From the NCBI GenBank assembly GCA_024690485.1, contig JAILPB010000109.1, forward strand, positions 1 through 57,641: DNA of 57,641 bases, read 5' to 3'. A program made the translations under genes and the position numbers. This document shows, in pieces, positions 24,556 through 35,200 of the stretch; within the stretch, counting starts at the first letter, position 1, and every line of letters begins with the position of its first letter. This stretch comes from Butyrivibrio sp. Lineage in GTDB: Bacteria > Bacillota > Clostridia > Lachnospirales > Lachnospiraceae. The notes under the pieces were generated by a model. It was not told the DNA's origin. It searched no databases and worked only from the letters and a program-made list of their open reading frames with translations.

Positions 24556-25599
24556 TTAATCCTCATAGCGCTTAATAGTTGATTCCCCAATACTAAGCTC
24601 CCCCGGAAAAACGATATGCCTGTGGCTGCTTCTCGACTCAATGATGTCAAACAAAAGCTTAACGGTTTCCCTTGATATCTGATCCAGCGGCTGCTTTATG
24701 GTTGTCAGCCTCGGATTGTAATATCTTCCTATCTCCATGCCATCGAACCCGCACACGCTGATATCCTCAGGAATCCTAAGACCCGCATCGGATATGGCAC
24801 GCATAGCTCCTACAGCTAATAGATCTGTTACACAAAATACTGCCGTAACCTTATGACCGGAGGACAAAATCCTCTGGGTCGTCCTGTAGCCATTTGCAAT
24901 AGAGAAATGCTCCATGTTCTGATCAACGTAAAAGATCATATCTTCCCTGACGGGCATATCCCTCTCTATAAAGGCATCCTTGTAGCCCTCAAGCCGCAAA
25001 TGTCCTACAGATCTTCGGCCCATGGCCTCGGTTATAATGGCGATATCCTTATGCCCTAAATTCATAAGGTACTGAGTAATGTGCTTTGCTTCAAGCCTGT
25101 CATCGACGGAGACTGTTGAAAAGTCCGCCATGTCTTTTTCATCAATTACAGATGATCCTATAGTTGAAAAAACCACCGGAACCTTAAGCTGTCTTAGCTT
25201 GTCTGCAGACTGCTCCGCACCGCCGCCAAGAAAAATAATTCCTCTTAACCTTTTTTCATTTTCAAGTTCCAGTGCAACATCTGCCTCATCATCATCTGCT
25301 GAAGCATGTCTTAAAATAAGCGCGTACTTTTGTCTGTCTATTTCTTTTTCGATAATATCTATTACCGGTGAAAAGAAGGGATTGGTTATTCCCTTGATCA
25401 GCACGCCGATGCACTTTGCATCTGTTCTTTTTAAATTTCTTGCACTGTCATTTGGCACGTATCCTGTTTCCTTTATAACTTTCAGGATACGCTCCCTGGT
25501 CTTTTGGCCAACGTCAGGGTGCCCGTTTAACACTCTGGACACCGTACTGACTGCCACACCGCTCATTTTAGCTATATCTACAATAGTTATTTTAGACAT
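24556..25599 (-). CDS. LacI-family transcriptional repressor
   Basis: This 347-residue protein has the N-terminal helix-turn-helix and hinge (ITIVDIAKMSGVAVSTVSRV, then NGHPDVGQKTRERI and GYVPNDSARNLKR). The periplasmic-binding-like effector domain follows (IGVLIKGITNPFFSPVIDII, DDRLEAKHITQYLMNLGHKD, VCGFDGMEIGRYYNPRLTTI). Its start overlaps the malQ stop by 13 bp, so translation is coupled. It probably controls the malQ-lacI-SBP operon in response to a maltodextrin-type sugar. I could not find a clear LacI operator palindrome upstream of malQ. Confidence 0.93.
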   Translation of the reverse strand: MSKITIVDIAKMSGVAVSTVSRVLNGHPDVGQKTRERILKVIKETGYVPNDSARNLKRTDAKCIGVLIKGITNPFFSPVIDIIEKEIDRQKYALILRHASADDDEADVALELENEKRLRGIIFLGGGAEQSADKLRQLKVPVVFSTIGSSVIDEKDMADFSTVSVDDRLEAKHITQYLMNLGHKDIAIITEAMGRRSVGHLRLEGYKDAFIERDMPVREDMIFYVDQNMEHFSIANGYRTTQRILSSGHKVTAVFCVTDLLAVGAMRAISDAGLRIPEDISVCGFDGMEIGRYYNPRLTTIKQPLDQISRETVKLLFDIIESRSSHRHIVFPGELSIGESTIKRYED

Positions 25600-27128
25600 T
25601 CATTTTTTCTTCCATATGTCTTTGCCAGATCAAGCATGCGCTCTGCGAGTTCATCTGTACATGCATCGCTCTTCATCCTCCAAACCCAGTTACCGCCAAG
25701 GGTTGAAGGAGTGTTGATTCTTGCTTCTTTTCCAAGCTCCAGATAATCCTGCATAGGAATGATTGCTGTATCTGAAACGCTTGCGAATGTAGCTCTGATG
25801 AATTCCCAGGTTACATTCTTATTACTTCTAAGACCCAGATACTTCTTAGCGAAGTTTCTGTCTGCTCTCGGAATAGTCTTGTACCATGAAAGTGTTGTGT
25901 CATTATCATGGGTTCCTGTGTAAACAATACTGTTCTTTACATAGTTGTGAGGAAGGTAGTCACTTTCCTCTCTTGCATCAAAGGCAAACTGTAAGATCTT
26001 CATTCCGGGGAAGCCTGTCTTCTTCACAAGTGCAATAACTGAAGGTGTGAGATATCCGAGGTCTTCCGCGATAACTCTGATCTTACCGAATTCCTTCTTC
26101 ATGACATCAAAGAGGTCATATCCGGGTCCCTTCTTCCATGAGCCGTTCTCTGCTGTAGGATCGCCGAAAGGAATTGCATAGTACTCATCAAAGCCTCTGA
26201 AATGATCGATTCTAACCACGTCATAAAGCTTGTAGCACTGACGGATTCTGTTCATCCACCACTTAAAGCCGGTCTTTTTGTGATACTCCCACTTATACAG
26301 AGGATTACCCCAAAGCTGTCCTGTTTTGCTGAAAGCATCCGGAGGACATCCTGCTACTGCTGTTGGCAGATTCTTTTTATCCAGCTGGAAAAGTTCGGGA
26401 TTTGCCCATGTATCAGCTGAATCAAACGCAACATAGATCGGGATATCGCCGATTATGTCTATTCCCTTTTTATTTGCATAGGCTTTAAGTTCAAACCACT
26501 GCTCCATGAAAAGATACTGAATAAACTCGTAGAATCTGCTTGAATCAGCATATTTCTCGCGAGCTTCCTTAAGGGCATCCTTTTTGCGAAGTCGAATCTC
26601 TTCAGGCCACTCTATCCAGCTAAGTCCGTCATATCTTTTCTTAAGAGCTGTATACAAAGCATAATCTTCAAGCCACCATGCATTTTCTTTTACGAATGCA
26701 TCGAAGGCCTTTTTAAGCTCAGCGCTTGGCTTTTTTTTGTTTTCATCTGATAATCCGGAATTTACGTAAGCCTTGTGAAGGACATCAAATCTTGCCTTGA
26801 AGAGTCTTGCATAGTCAACCTTCTCGGGATCAGCGCCGAAATTAACCTTATCTACCTCAGCTCTGTCAAGAAGTCCCTTGTCTATAAGCTTTTCAAGGTC
26901 TACAAAATATGGATTTCCTGCGTAAGTTGAGAAGGACTGATAAGGTGAATCTCCATAACTTGTTGGTCCAAGAGGCAGAATCTGCCAGTAGCTCTGTCCT
27001 GATTTTTCCAAAAAGTCCACGAAATCATAGGCTTCCTTAGAAAAACATCCGATTCCATACTTTGACGGCAGACTAAATACCGGCATAAGTACGCCACATT
27101 TTCTGTTGTTTTTTACTTTCTTTGCCAT
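25587..27128 (-). CDS. malQ: 4-alpha-glucanotransferase (amylomaltase, GH77)
   Basis: This 513-residue protein is normal length for MalQ. It transfers alpha-1,4-glucan segments between maltodextrins in the cytosol. Hallmarks are GVLMPVFSLPSKYGIG, LPLGPTSYGDSPYQ and GDIPIYVA. The catalytic nucleophile is Asp308 in VRIDHFRGF, the acid/base Glu355 in IAEDLGYL, and the stabiliser Asp408 in GTHDND. A lysine-rich start and AAAAGG ribosome site are seen. It is the first gene of the lacI/SBP operon and follows the PfkB-like gene by 32 bp on the same strand, possibly co-transcribed. Confidence 0.96.
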   Translation of the reverse strand: MAKKVKNNRKCGVLMPVFSLPSKYGIGCFSKEAYDFVDFLEKSGQSYWQILPLGPTSYGDSPYQSFSTYAGNPYFVDLEKLIDKGLLDRAEVDKVNFGADPEKVDYARLFKARFDVLHKAYVNSGLSDENKKKPSAELKKAFDAFVKENAWWLEDYALYTALKKRYDGLSWIEWPEEIRLRKKDALKEAREKYADSSRFYEFIQYLFMEQWFELKAYANKKGIDIIGDIPIYVAFDSADTWANPELFQLDKKNLPTAVAGCPPDAFSKTGQLWGNPLYKWEYHKKTGFKWWMNRIRQCYKLYDVVRIDHFRGFDEYYAIPFGDPTAENGSWKKGPGYDLFDVMKKEFGKIRVIAEDLGYLTPSVIALVKKTGFPGMKILQFAFDAREESDYLPHNYVKNSIVYTGTHDNDTTLSWYKTIPRADRNFAKKYLGLRSNKNVTWEFIRATFASVSDTAIIPMQDYLELGKEARINTPSTLGGNWVWRMKSDACTDELAERMLDLAKTYGRKNECLK

Positions 27129-27160
27129 TTACTTATCATCCTTTTCATAACTAAAAATTT

Positions 27161-28087
27161 TTATAAACCGTTTGGACGAATCCCCCAAATAAGGTTACGC
27201 CACTGATCCATCTGTTCTGTGGTCATGAAACCGTTTGAAGTTCCCATATATCCAATCTTGTAAGAGGAGAACAAAAGCGCATTCTTAATAGCATTAACAG
27301 AATCGCCGGTCTCCTGATAATAGTGAAGGAAGCATGCGAACAAAGCGTTACCTGCTCCGACTGTATTCACTATTTCGTTGGTCTTTACTGTATTGTAATG
27401 TGCAATGAGGTCTCTGTTTTTATCAAACAGAATAACGCCTTCTGCACCCTGACCCATAATTACTATATCCGTTCCATAGGTCTTACTCATACCCTTAATA
27501 AAATCATATGGATCCTCATCCAGAGTATCATCAGAGAAATACAGGATAGAAGCCACTTCAAGGAAATCCTTGTTGTATTTTTCCTTCTCTCTGTTGAAGT
27601 TACGGATATTTACTGCGATTTTCTTTTTATACTCGGCTGCTGCCTTTGCAAAAGGTCTGCAGAAATTAGCATTTGCAAGCACAACCATGTCTGCCCATCC
27701 ACCAAGTGGCGGGAACATGGACATATCATAAACCTTATCTCTAAGATCTTTGATATCCTCGAAAATCTGTCTTCTGCGATCCTTGTCATAAAGGATTACG
27801 CAAGTCGGAGTTTCTTCCATCTGCTGAACTACATACTTGGTAGAGAGTTCTATATTACTGCCCACCGGATTGAGGTCACTTGCTGATCTGTCGCGTCCGA
27901 TGATAGACATGAACTCCACTTCATCTCCAAGCCATCTAAGGGCTAATGACTCGTTATAAGCATCTCCACCAAGACCGGTGTAAATTGAGTTAACTTCCGT
28001 TGTCAAAGGTGCGTATGTTATCGGCACTTTATCCACTCTGACAATGGTTTCTACCTGTGTTATACCTGCTACAACGAATTTTCCCAT
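27161..28087 (-). CDS. PfkB-family carbohydrate kinase-like protein with altered catalytic motif
   Basis: This 308-residue protein has the ribokinase-like fold. An N-terminal Gly-rich motif (GLGGDAYNESLALRWLG) is followed by ATP-site strands (DIVIMGQGAEGVILFD). The second PfkB signature reads NTVGAGNALFACF (241-253). The usual catalytic base is the Asp of GAGD; here it is Asn247 (codon AAC). So this is either a non-catalytic sensor or a kinase with another base. AAAGGAGA precedes the ATG. It sits upstream of malQ and downstream of the TetR gene, each on the same strand. Confidence 0.88.
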   Translation of the reverse strand: MGKFVVAGITQVETIVRVDKVPITYAPLTTEVNSIYTGLGGDAYNESLALRWLGDEVEFMSIIGRDRSASDLNPVGSNIELSTKYVVQQMEETPTCVILYDKDRRRQIFEDIKDLRDKVYDMSMFPPLGGWADMVVLANANFCRPFAKAAAEYKKKIAVNIRNFNREKEKYNKDFLEVASILYFSDDTLDEDPYDFIKGMSKTYGTDIVIMGQGAEGVILFDKNRDLIAHYNTVKTNEIVNTVGAGNALFACFLHYYQETGDSVNAIKNALLFSSYKIGYMGTSNGFMTTEQMDQWRNLIWGIRPNGL

Positions 28088-28172
28088 GCTCTTTCTCCTT
28101 TACTCAAAACAAGTTAATGGAATCTATGAAAAAATATGATTTGTACAGTAAATTTAGGCCTGAAAAAACTAG

Positions 28173-28775
28173 TTAATTATATGAAAGCTTCCTCATCATA
28201 TCCATATACCTTAGGCTCTCTTCCAAATACACTTCCGGCTGGAATACTCCCTCCTGGAACATCTTTTCCAAAATACCTCTTCTTGTCATATCCACCACAT
28301 TGCTGACAAGTTCGTAGTTCGCACCATCCTTAAACCTTGTTATGTCACCCCTTGCCAAAACTCCGTCCATGATGCGCTCATAGCTTTGTCTTGTCTGAAG
28401 GATAGCTGAAGCAGCCTCCGGCACATTCTCAACCTCTGCCCTATACATAAAGAGCTGAATGTAAGGATACTGCTGCATACACAAGGATATGGTCTTTTCA
28501 ATCTGTTCTCTTATGGTGAAAAAATCCGTGACGTCCTTAGATATCCCCGTTGTCATTTCCAATAGAATAACTCGGGTACTGTAGTCGTAGACAAACTGGT
28601 ATAATCCCAGTTTCGTATCAAAATAATGGAAAATCAGTCCCTTGCTAATTCCGGCCATCTTAACGATATCATCTGTACTGGCATGCATGTATCCCCCAAG
28701 TGCAAATGCCTTGAGTGCAGCATTGATTATACGATCTTGTTTTTCTTTCTTGAGGTCAAAAAACTTCTCGTTCAT
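28173..28775 (-). CDS. TetR-family transcriptional regulator
   Basis: The start is ATG 28775 (MNEKFFDLKKEKQDRI) with GGAGA upstream; the frame extends further but crosses the promoter. The product is 200 residues. The DNA-binding helices read RIINAALKAFALGGYMHAST and MAGISKGLIFHYFDTKLGLY, typical of TetR. The rest is an all-helical ligand and dimer domain. A palindrome just past its own -10 box suggests autorepression. Effector unknown. The PfkB-like gene downstream may share the transcript. Confidence 0.92.
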   Translation of the reverse strand: MNEKFFDLKKEKQDRIINAALKAFALGGYMHASTDDIVKMAGISKGLIFHYFDTKLGLYQFVYDYSTRVILLEMTTGISKDVTDFFTIREQIEKTISLCMQQYPYIQLFMYRAEVENVPEAASAILQTRQSYERIMDGVLARGDITRFKDGANYELVSNVVDMTRRGILEKMFQEGVFQPEVYLEESLRYMDMMRKLSYN

Positions 28776-28801
28776 TAAAAATCTATCTCCTATGATTGAC
28801 C

Positions 28802-28845
28802 GGACTAGTCCATTTAAATATACCATTTGGGAGGGATTTTTTCAA
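28802..28845 (-). promoter_or_regulatory. TetR gene promoter with operator-like palindrome
   Basis: The -35 TTGAAA (28840-28845) and -10 TATATT (28817-28822) are spaced 17 bp on the minus strand. The perfect palindrome GGACTAGTCC (28802-28811) begins 5 bp past the -10, at the expected transcription start. This fits autorepression by the TetR protein. Confidence 0.7.
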
Positions 28846-28931
28846 CGATTTGGCTTTAAGTGCTTTTCTTATCAGACTATTTGTATTAAAATGAGATTTG
28901 AACTTTGAAATTCTCTTGCGAGGAGGAAATT

Positions 28932-29249
28932 ATGGCAAAACATTTTGGAAAAGTCATACTGTTTGCAGCCGCTGCAGGAGCTGCTGCTGCAGGAGTATAC
29001 TACTATTTAACACAGAAGGATACTGAACTCGATGATGACTTCGATGAATTCGAAGATTACGATGATTTTGAAAATGACTCCGTAACAGAGACATCAGGTG
29101 CCTTTAAGAGACGCTATGTAAGCCTTGACAAGGACAACGCTGATGATCAGGAATCGTCTGAGCCATCTCCGGATAAGACCGAAGAATTCTTTGATGACGG
29201 CGAAGATGATGATGTAAGCGAACTAAAAAAAATGGACGGAGCAGTATAA
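28932..29249 (+). CDS. Membrane-anchored acidic small protein
   Basis: The start is ATG 28932 behind a strong AGGAGG; the frame opens at 28905. The product is 105 residues. One Ala/Gly-rich helix near the N-terminus (VILFAAAAGAAAAGVYYYL) is followed by a strongly acidic, probably disordered tail (DDDFDEFEDYDDFENDS, then DDGEDDDVSELKK). No enzyme motif is seen. It is transcribed opposite to both neighbours and ends at a shared bidirectional terminator. Function unknown; such proteins are common in Lachnospiraceae. Confidence 0.75.
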   Translation: MAKHFGKVILFAAAAGAAAAGVYYYLTQKDTELDDDFDEFEDYDDFENDSVTETSGAFKRRYVSLDKDNADDQESSEPSPDKTEEFFDDGEDDDVSELKKMDGAV

Positions 29250-29280
29250 GTAAAGTCCACAAGCTCCTATGATAGGCAAA

Positions 29281-29318
29281 GCGGAACAGGATGACCTGCT
29301 CCGCTCTTTTATTTAAAT
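29281..29318. terminator. Bidirectional terminator between convergent genes
   Basis: GCGGAACAGG and CCTGCTCCGC (29281-29304) form a 10-bp stem. The minus strand pairs through a G-U and is followed by TTTGCC. The plus strand has one mismatch and is followed by TCTTTTATTT. It serves the small acidic protein (plus) and the DUF2225 gene (minus). Confidence 0.75.
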
Positions 29319-29324
29319 ATTATC

Positions 29325-30182
29325 TTAAGTTGCATTAACCTTCTTTACTTCTTCGTTGATGAGTTCCTTAAGATCCTTAGCTTTTTCCTTGAGTCTGGAA
29401 TTAGCTGTTCTGGAAGTAATGATAGAACCAACCATCTTAAGTGCTGTCTCATAATCCTTTGTCTCCAGTGCAAGAGCTGACATAAGATAATCAAGAGTCA
29501 TCTCATCCATTCCGGCAATAGGCGGGGTCTCGCTCTGTCTAGCAATTACAAATCCATCAAGAGCTTTCTTCAAAAGCTCCATTTCCTGTTCATCATTGGA
29601 TTTTTTCTTAGCCTCATAACCCTCAGCCTCAGGATCAAGTCTCTGAGTCTCACCTCTAAGCAGCCATGCCATCTTCAGGCACAGATATGCTTTCTCGGAA
29701 TTCTTGGCTTTTTTCACCATAGCTGTAGCAATAGCAAGCTCATATCTGATGTGAGCTTCTTCATAGCTATAAGTAGTTCCGGAAAATTCCTGCTTTTTAT
29801 AATTGGCGCTGATCTTGTTTCTGATCTCGTCGCACTGGAATTTTGTAAGGTTGCCGTAATATCTTGCCAAAGCAGAATATCCACAGTTAGGGCAGGTTAT
29901 GATGTCATACTTAATCTGATCGATTTCATCATAATCAGGTCTAAGATCAACATCTACGCCCTTAGTCCTTACCTTTCCGGAGCGAACCGTCTTAGAATTG
30001 AAAGTACCGTCACAAATAGGGCATGTGTATTTTTTATCAAAAAGAAGCGTCTCCTCATTAAGCGGAACTACCTCTTTCTTAGCCTCTTCCTTCTTGGCGG
30101 TATTCTTTTTAGGATCATCATACAGCTCTTCTTCTTCAAGATCACCAAGTCCAAACTTTTTTAATCCGTCCAAAAATCCCAT
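29325..30182 (-). CDS. DUF2225 zinc-ribbon protein
   Basis: This 285-residue protein has an acidic and lysine-rich N-terminus. A CPIC motif (KKYTCPICDGTFNSKTV) and a CPNC motif (DIITCPNCGYSALARYY) about 50 residues later should bind zinc. The C-terminal half is helical (AHIRYELAIATAMVKKAKNS, LCLKMAWLLRGE), similar to TPR-like repeats. This matches the DUF2225 family of Firmicutes, whose function is unknown. GAGGGG precedes the ATG. Confidence 0.88.
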   Translation of the reverse strand: MGFLDGLKKFGLGDLEEEELYDDPKKNTAKKEEAKKEVVPLNEETLLFDKKYTCPICDGTFNSKTVRSGKVRTKGVDVDLRPDYDEIDQIKYDIITCPNCGYSALARYYGNLTKFQCDEIRNKISANYKKQEFSGTTYSYEEAHIRYELAIATAMVKKAKNSEKAYLCLKMAWLLRGETQRLDPEAEGYEAKKKSNDEQEMELLKKALDGFVIARQSETPPIAGMDEMTLDYLMSALALETKDYETALKMVGSIITSRTANSRLKEKAKDLKELINEEVKKVNAT

Positions 30183-30268
30183 ATGCTTACCCCTCGCTTG
30201 TCAGCAGACCGGAAACATTTTTACATGCATCCACAATTGTTAATTGTCACAATTCCAAACATATTTTA

Positions 30269-32929
30269 TCATGTTTTGTATTTCTTCTCAAATTCCTCTG
30301 CGGGAATAGCTTCATCAAAAAGTATTCCCTGGGCAAGAGGAACTGAAAGTTTCTTTAAGATTTCAAGCTGCTTCTTTGTTTCCACACCCTCTGCGCACAC
30401 ATAAGAAGATAATGCGCCTGAAAGGTCTATAAGTGAAGTAATAAGAGAACTTGCGTAAGTCTCTTTTCCAAGAGCATGTGTTATTGACTCATGCACCTTA
30501 ACTGCTGCGAATTTATATGCTCTAAGTCCACTTATGGAGCTATAGCCTGTTCCGAAGTCATCAAGCGAAAGCCTTACGCCCATCTCACTTATTTTCTTCA
30601 TGGCGCCGCTGGTTCTTTCGGTATTGTTCATTGTAAGAGCTTCTCTCACATCAAGTATCATCTGCACAGGTTTTATGCCTGCTGTTTCAATGGCTTCCTT
30701 TAGCTTATCGGAAACGTTTGGCTCCATAAGCTGAACAACCGACATATTGACGTGAAGATTAATATCTCTTCCGAATTTCTTGCAAAGCTTTCCGCAGAAT
30801 ATTGCCGCCTCTTTAAAGACATGCTCTCCGATAGGATTAATAAGCCCCAGGTATTCAGCAAGCGATATAAACTCAGAGGGGCTGACATTTCCAAGGATTC
30901 TGCTCTTCCACCTGACAAGAGCTTCAACGGCCACAAGTTTTGGCGTTTTGCCTGAAATATCCATAATTGGCTGATAGTAAACCACAAATTCTTTGCAGCC
31001 CTCTTCAACCGACTTATACATAGCCTTTTCCATATCAAGCCTTCTGATAGTGGATGCATCTATGCTCTCGGAGTATTGTGAGATGCGGTTCTTTCCGGAC
31101 TTCTTTGCCTCGTACATGGCAATATCGGATTTTCTTATAAGCTCTTCGACCGTATCTCCCGCCGTAGGAAACTCAACGGTTCCCATACTCATGGTACAGT
31201 AATACTCTCCATCCTTAAGATACCAGGGTGTTGCAAAAGCTCTCTTTATTCCCTCTAAAATACTATCCAGTTTGTGATAATTCTCAGGAGGAACAATTAT
31301 TACAAATTCATCGCCGCCCATTCTGTAGCAGGAATCCTGAACTCCGTCTATGGATTTAATGGCAGTGGATATATCCTGCAAAAGCACATCGCCATATTGA
31401 TGGCCAAGACCGTCATTGATCTTTTTAAAATCATCAAGATCAAGATACATTAACATTCCCTTGGAATTTGTATTCTTGGCTTTTTCAACATATGCGACCA
31501 GATCTCTCTCACAGCAAAGTCTGTTATATAATCCTGTCAGGAAGTCTGTATAAGCCTGCTGCTCTATTCGTTTCTGATAAATCTTCTTTTCAGTGATCTC
31601 ATATAGTGCGCAAAGGGAAACCAGCCTTCCATCTACCCATTTGATTCTGGTGTAGTAAAGCTCATACCATCTGTCCTTTGCCTCATAATATATCTCGCAG
31701 TTTCCGCTGTGACTCCTTGGCGGAATATTAGCTTCAAACAGTTCTTTCAGAACATTTTTCTGAAGTTCCTTTGCAAAATGCTTCCTAAGGCTCCTGTTTG
31801 CAAAAAGCATCTCGTCTGTCTTCATGCAGCGAACATAGATGGAACTTCCCACATTATCAAGAACAGCCTCCAGAGAGTTAAAGGAGCTTGCAATGGAATT
31901 CCTCTGAATTCTCTTGGTGATAATGTTCTGCAAAATCTTGATGGAATCGTTGATGAATTTTATATCATTTACGACCCATTCTTTGTTTTCTCTTGTCTCT
32001 GCAAAGCAGGCATAGAAAGGAATCTGCTCGGCGATGACAATTGGAATAGATACTACTGCGTATATTCCAAGGTCTTCAAGTTCTTCTTTTTCACCTGCAT
32101 TCATGGTGGTGCTGCCGGATACAGCAGTAAGCTGGGTTCTACCTAAAAACCAGCATTTATCCACATCCTTGGTGTCTTCATATATTTTATAGATGCCGTT
32201 TGCTGTCCATTCCACAACAATGTCCATCAGGTCATCTTCTGTATGCATACGACAGATAAAAGCATTGCTTATATCCACATATTCACATATCTTTCTCAGA
32301 ATCTGCTCCATGACAGCTTCAATTTCATCATCGCTGTCAAGCATGGAGACAATTTCTGTCATTATCTCAGCTCTTCGGAAAGACAGTCTGAAATCCTCGG
32401 AGCGTTTAAAGTTTTCCGCAGTGGAGGCTGCTGCCTCATTCTGTGATCTGTAGGCCTTGGCAAGAGCAAGAGAAGTCATGCTTAAAAAGTCCAGAGAATG
32501 ATAGAACTTTTTCTCTGTAGTTTGCAGCGAAAATCCCTCTACAGGAGCCTCATCGTATAGCTCAGGCTCGTACTCTGCATCTTTTAATACAGCACAAATA
32601 AGCCACACTAAAGTAACCTGACCATCAACCTTTGGAGCAACTGCAGCAACCTTAATATTGGGCACAAGTGTCCGCTCCACAGCCTGATCTTCAAGATCAC
32701 TTTCTGTGACTCTCTGTAAAATGTTCCTGATGTGTACATCCGGAACAGCTTTTTTTATTGTAGCTATTTCTAAGGGATTCCCTGAGAAATCCAGGACTTT
32801 TTCAAAAGAGGCATCAAAACAGCACAAGTAGACCCCCGCCATGGCACAATAACTATCCTGCCATTTACGCAGTTCCTTGTCCCTGATTTTTATGGAATTT
32901 AAAGGACCTCTTACTCCTTCACTTTCCAA
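30269..32929 (-). CDS. GAF-PAS-GGDEF-EAL cyclic-di-GMP protein with altered EAL site
   Basis: The start is TTG 32929 with GGAGG 6 nt upstream, giving 886 residues. After an N-terminal region of no clear family come a GAF domain (about 200-345) and a PAS domain (about 350-455). A complete GGDEF domain follows (DFLTGLYNRLCCERDL, YRMGGDEFVIIV), so it can probably make c-di-GMP. The EAL domain keeps VEALVRW, HVNMSVV, DDFGTGYSS and AEGVET. The metal-binding ExT motif reads LDVREA (Glu to Asp) and KxD reads KVH, so phosphodiesterase activity is doubtful. There is no membrane helix. Confidence 0.9.
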   Translation of the reverse strand: MESEGVRGPLNSIKIRDKELRKWQDSYCAMAGVYLCCFDASFEKVLDFSGNPLEIATIKKAVPDVHIRNILQRVTESDLEDQAVERTLVPNIKVAAVAPKVDGQVTLVWLICAVLKDAEYEPELYDEAPVEGFSLQTTEKKFYHSLDFLSMTSLALAKAYRSQNEAAASTAENFKRSEDFRLSFRRAEIMTEIVSMLDSDDEIEAVMEQILRKICEYVDISNAFICRMHTEDDLMDIVVEWTANGIYKIYEDTKDVDKCWFLGRTQLTAVSGSTTMNAGEKEELEDLGIYAVVSIPIVIAEQIPFYACFAETRENKEWVVNDIKFINDSIKILQNIITKRIQRNSIASSFNSLEAVLDNVGSSIYVRCMKTDEMLFANRSLRKHFAKELQKNVLKELFEANIPPRSHSGNCEIYYEAKDRWYELYYTRIKWVDGRLVSLCALYEITEKKIYQKRIEQQAYTDFLTGLYNRLCCERDLVAYVEKAKNTNSKGMLMYLDLDDFKKINDGLGHQYGDVLLQDISTAIKSIDGVQDSCYRMGGDEFVIIVPPENYHKLDSILEGIKRAFATPWYLKDGEYYCTMSMGTVEFPTAGDTVEELIRKSDIAMYEAKKSGKNRISQYSESIDASTIRRLDMEKAMYKSVEEGCKEFVVYYQPIMDISGKTPKLVAVEALVRWKSRILGNVSPSEFISLAEYLGLINPIGEHVFKEAAIFCGKLCKKFGRDINLHVNMSVVQLMEPNVSDKLKEAIETAGIKPVQMILDVREALTMNNTERTSGAMKKISEMGVRLSLDDFGTGYSSISGLRAYKFAAVKVHESITHALGKETYASSLITSLIDLSGALSSYVCAEGVETKKQLEILKKLSVPLAQGILFDEAIPAEEFEKKYKT

Positions 32930-32955
32930 ATCCCGCCTCCAAGAATATAGATATT

Positions 32956-32988
32956 ATGATAACCCGGCACCACAAAAAGTGGCACCGG
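32956..32988 (-). terminator. Terminator of guaB
   Basis: CCGGTGCCAC pairs with GTGGTGCCGG (32964-32988) around TTTTT. The minus strand continues GTTATCATAATAT, a modest U-rich tract. Confidence 0.75.
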
Positions 32989-32997
32989 AAATATATT

Positions 32998-34455
<1,458 letters not shown>

Positions 34456-34470
34456 TTAAAATCTCCTATA

Positions 34471-34974
34471 TTAATCAGTGAAAACCTTACGTGGTGCAAC
34501 ATTCTTTAAAGCATTAATGAAATCATCATTTAATTCAAAAATGACCTTTTCGCGACCATCGTAGTACATTGTGTAGGTAACGTCAGGCTGCTGTTCGATG
34601 CCTGATGAAAAATCAAGTTTTCTGTAGTTTGTCTTGTTACGATACTCGTCCAGATGATAAGACCTTGATGGCGCAATTGCTTCCATGCGCTCCGTCTCGA
34701 AAGTGGCCACCTTTTTTCTCCTGCTCTTATTCAGGATCTTGTCCACTGTGATCTCTCGCTCGCAGTACGAATACTCATATTCGATCGACGCATTAAGCGA
34801 CACGAAATAAGCACCCACGGCAAAAGCGATAAATGCAATTACAAAAATGATGTTTCCCAACCCCAAAAGAAAAGAAAGTGCTGCCAGAAGGATAAGCAGA
34901 TACTTAAGAAAAAGCATCAGCGGAGAAGCTTTCCTGGCAACCAAAAGCTCCACGTAACTATTGTCACTCATCAT
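34471..34974 (-). CDS. Small two-TM membrane protein, DUF6106-like
   Basis: This 167-residue protein has two adjacent hydrophobic helices near the N-terminus (MLFLKYLLILLAALSFLLGL and IIFVIAFIAFAVGAYFV). A soluble, PH-like beta region follows (EYEYSYCEREITVDKILNKS). The layout fits the DUF6106 family found in Lachnospiraceae; this assignment is from memory of the pattern. It precedes guaB by 18 bp and has its own promoter. Confidence 0.65.
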   Translation of the reverse strand: MMSDNSYVELLVARKASPLMLFLKYLLILLAALSFLLGLGNIIFVIAFIAFAVGAYFVSLNASIEYEYSYCEREITVDKILNKSRRKKVATFETERMEAIAPSRSYHLDEYRNKTNYRKLDFSSGIEQQPDVTYTMYYDGREKVIFELNDDFINALKNVAPRKVFTD

Positions 34975-35045
34975 TTTTCCTTTTTCCTTCCTCGAATATT
35001 TGTCTGACGCGCTCGTAATATATATCCATCAGACCGTTAAAGGAT

Positions 35046-35074
35046 ATGATATATTATGAAATTTATTCTTGCAA
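35046..35074 (-). promoter_or_regulatory. Promoter for the DUF6106-like gene and guaB
   Basis: The -35 TTGCAA (35069-35074) and -10 TATCAT (35046-35051) are 17 bp apart on the minus strand. No purine-box or riboswitch was recognised in the leader. Confidence 0.65.
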
Positions 35075-35166
35075 GAACTATCATATCACATTTTTATGAC
35101 TTCATTTTAACCATAAGGCAAAATTAACCATTTAGACATATTTTTATTATAAATTACTTTTTGTGA

Positions 35167-35172
35167 TATAAT
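35167..35172 (+). promoter_or_regulatory. Extended -10 box for the gene at 35201
   Basis: TGA-TATAAT on the plus strand is an extended -10, 28 bp before the ATG. No convincing -35 is visible. Confidence 0.5.
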
Positions 35173-35200
35173 CGATAAGTATTTTTGGAGGTAGTAAAAA

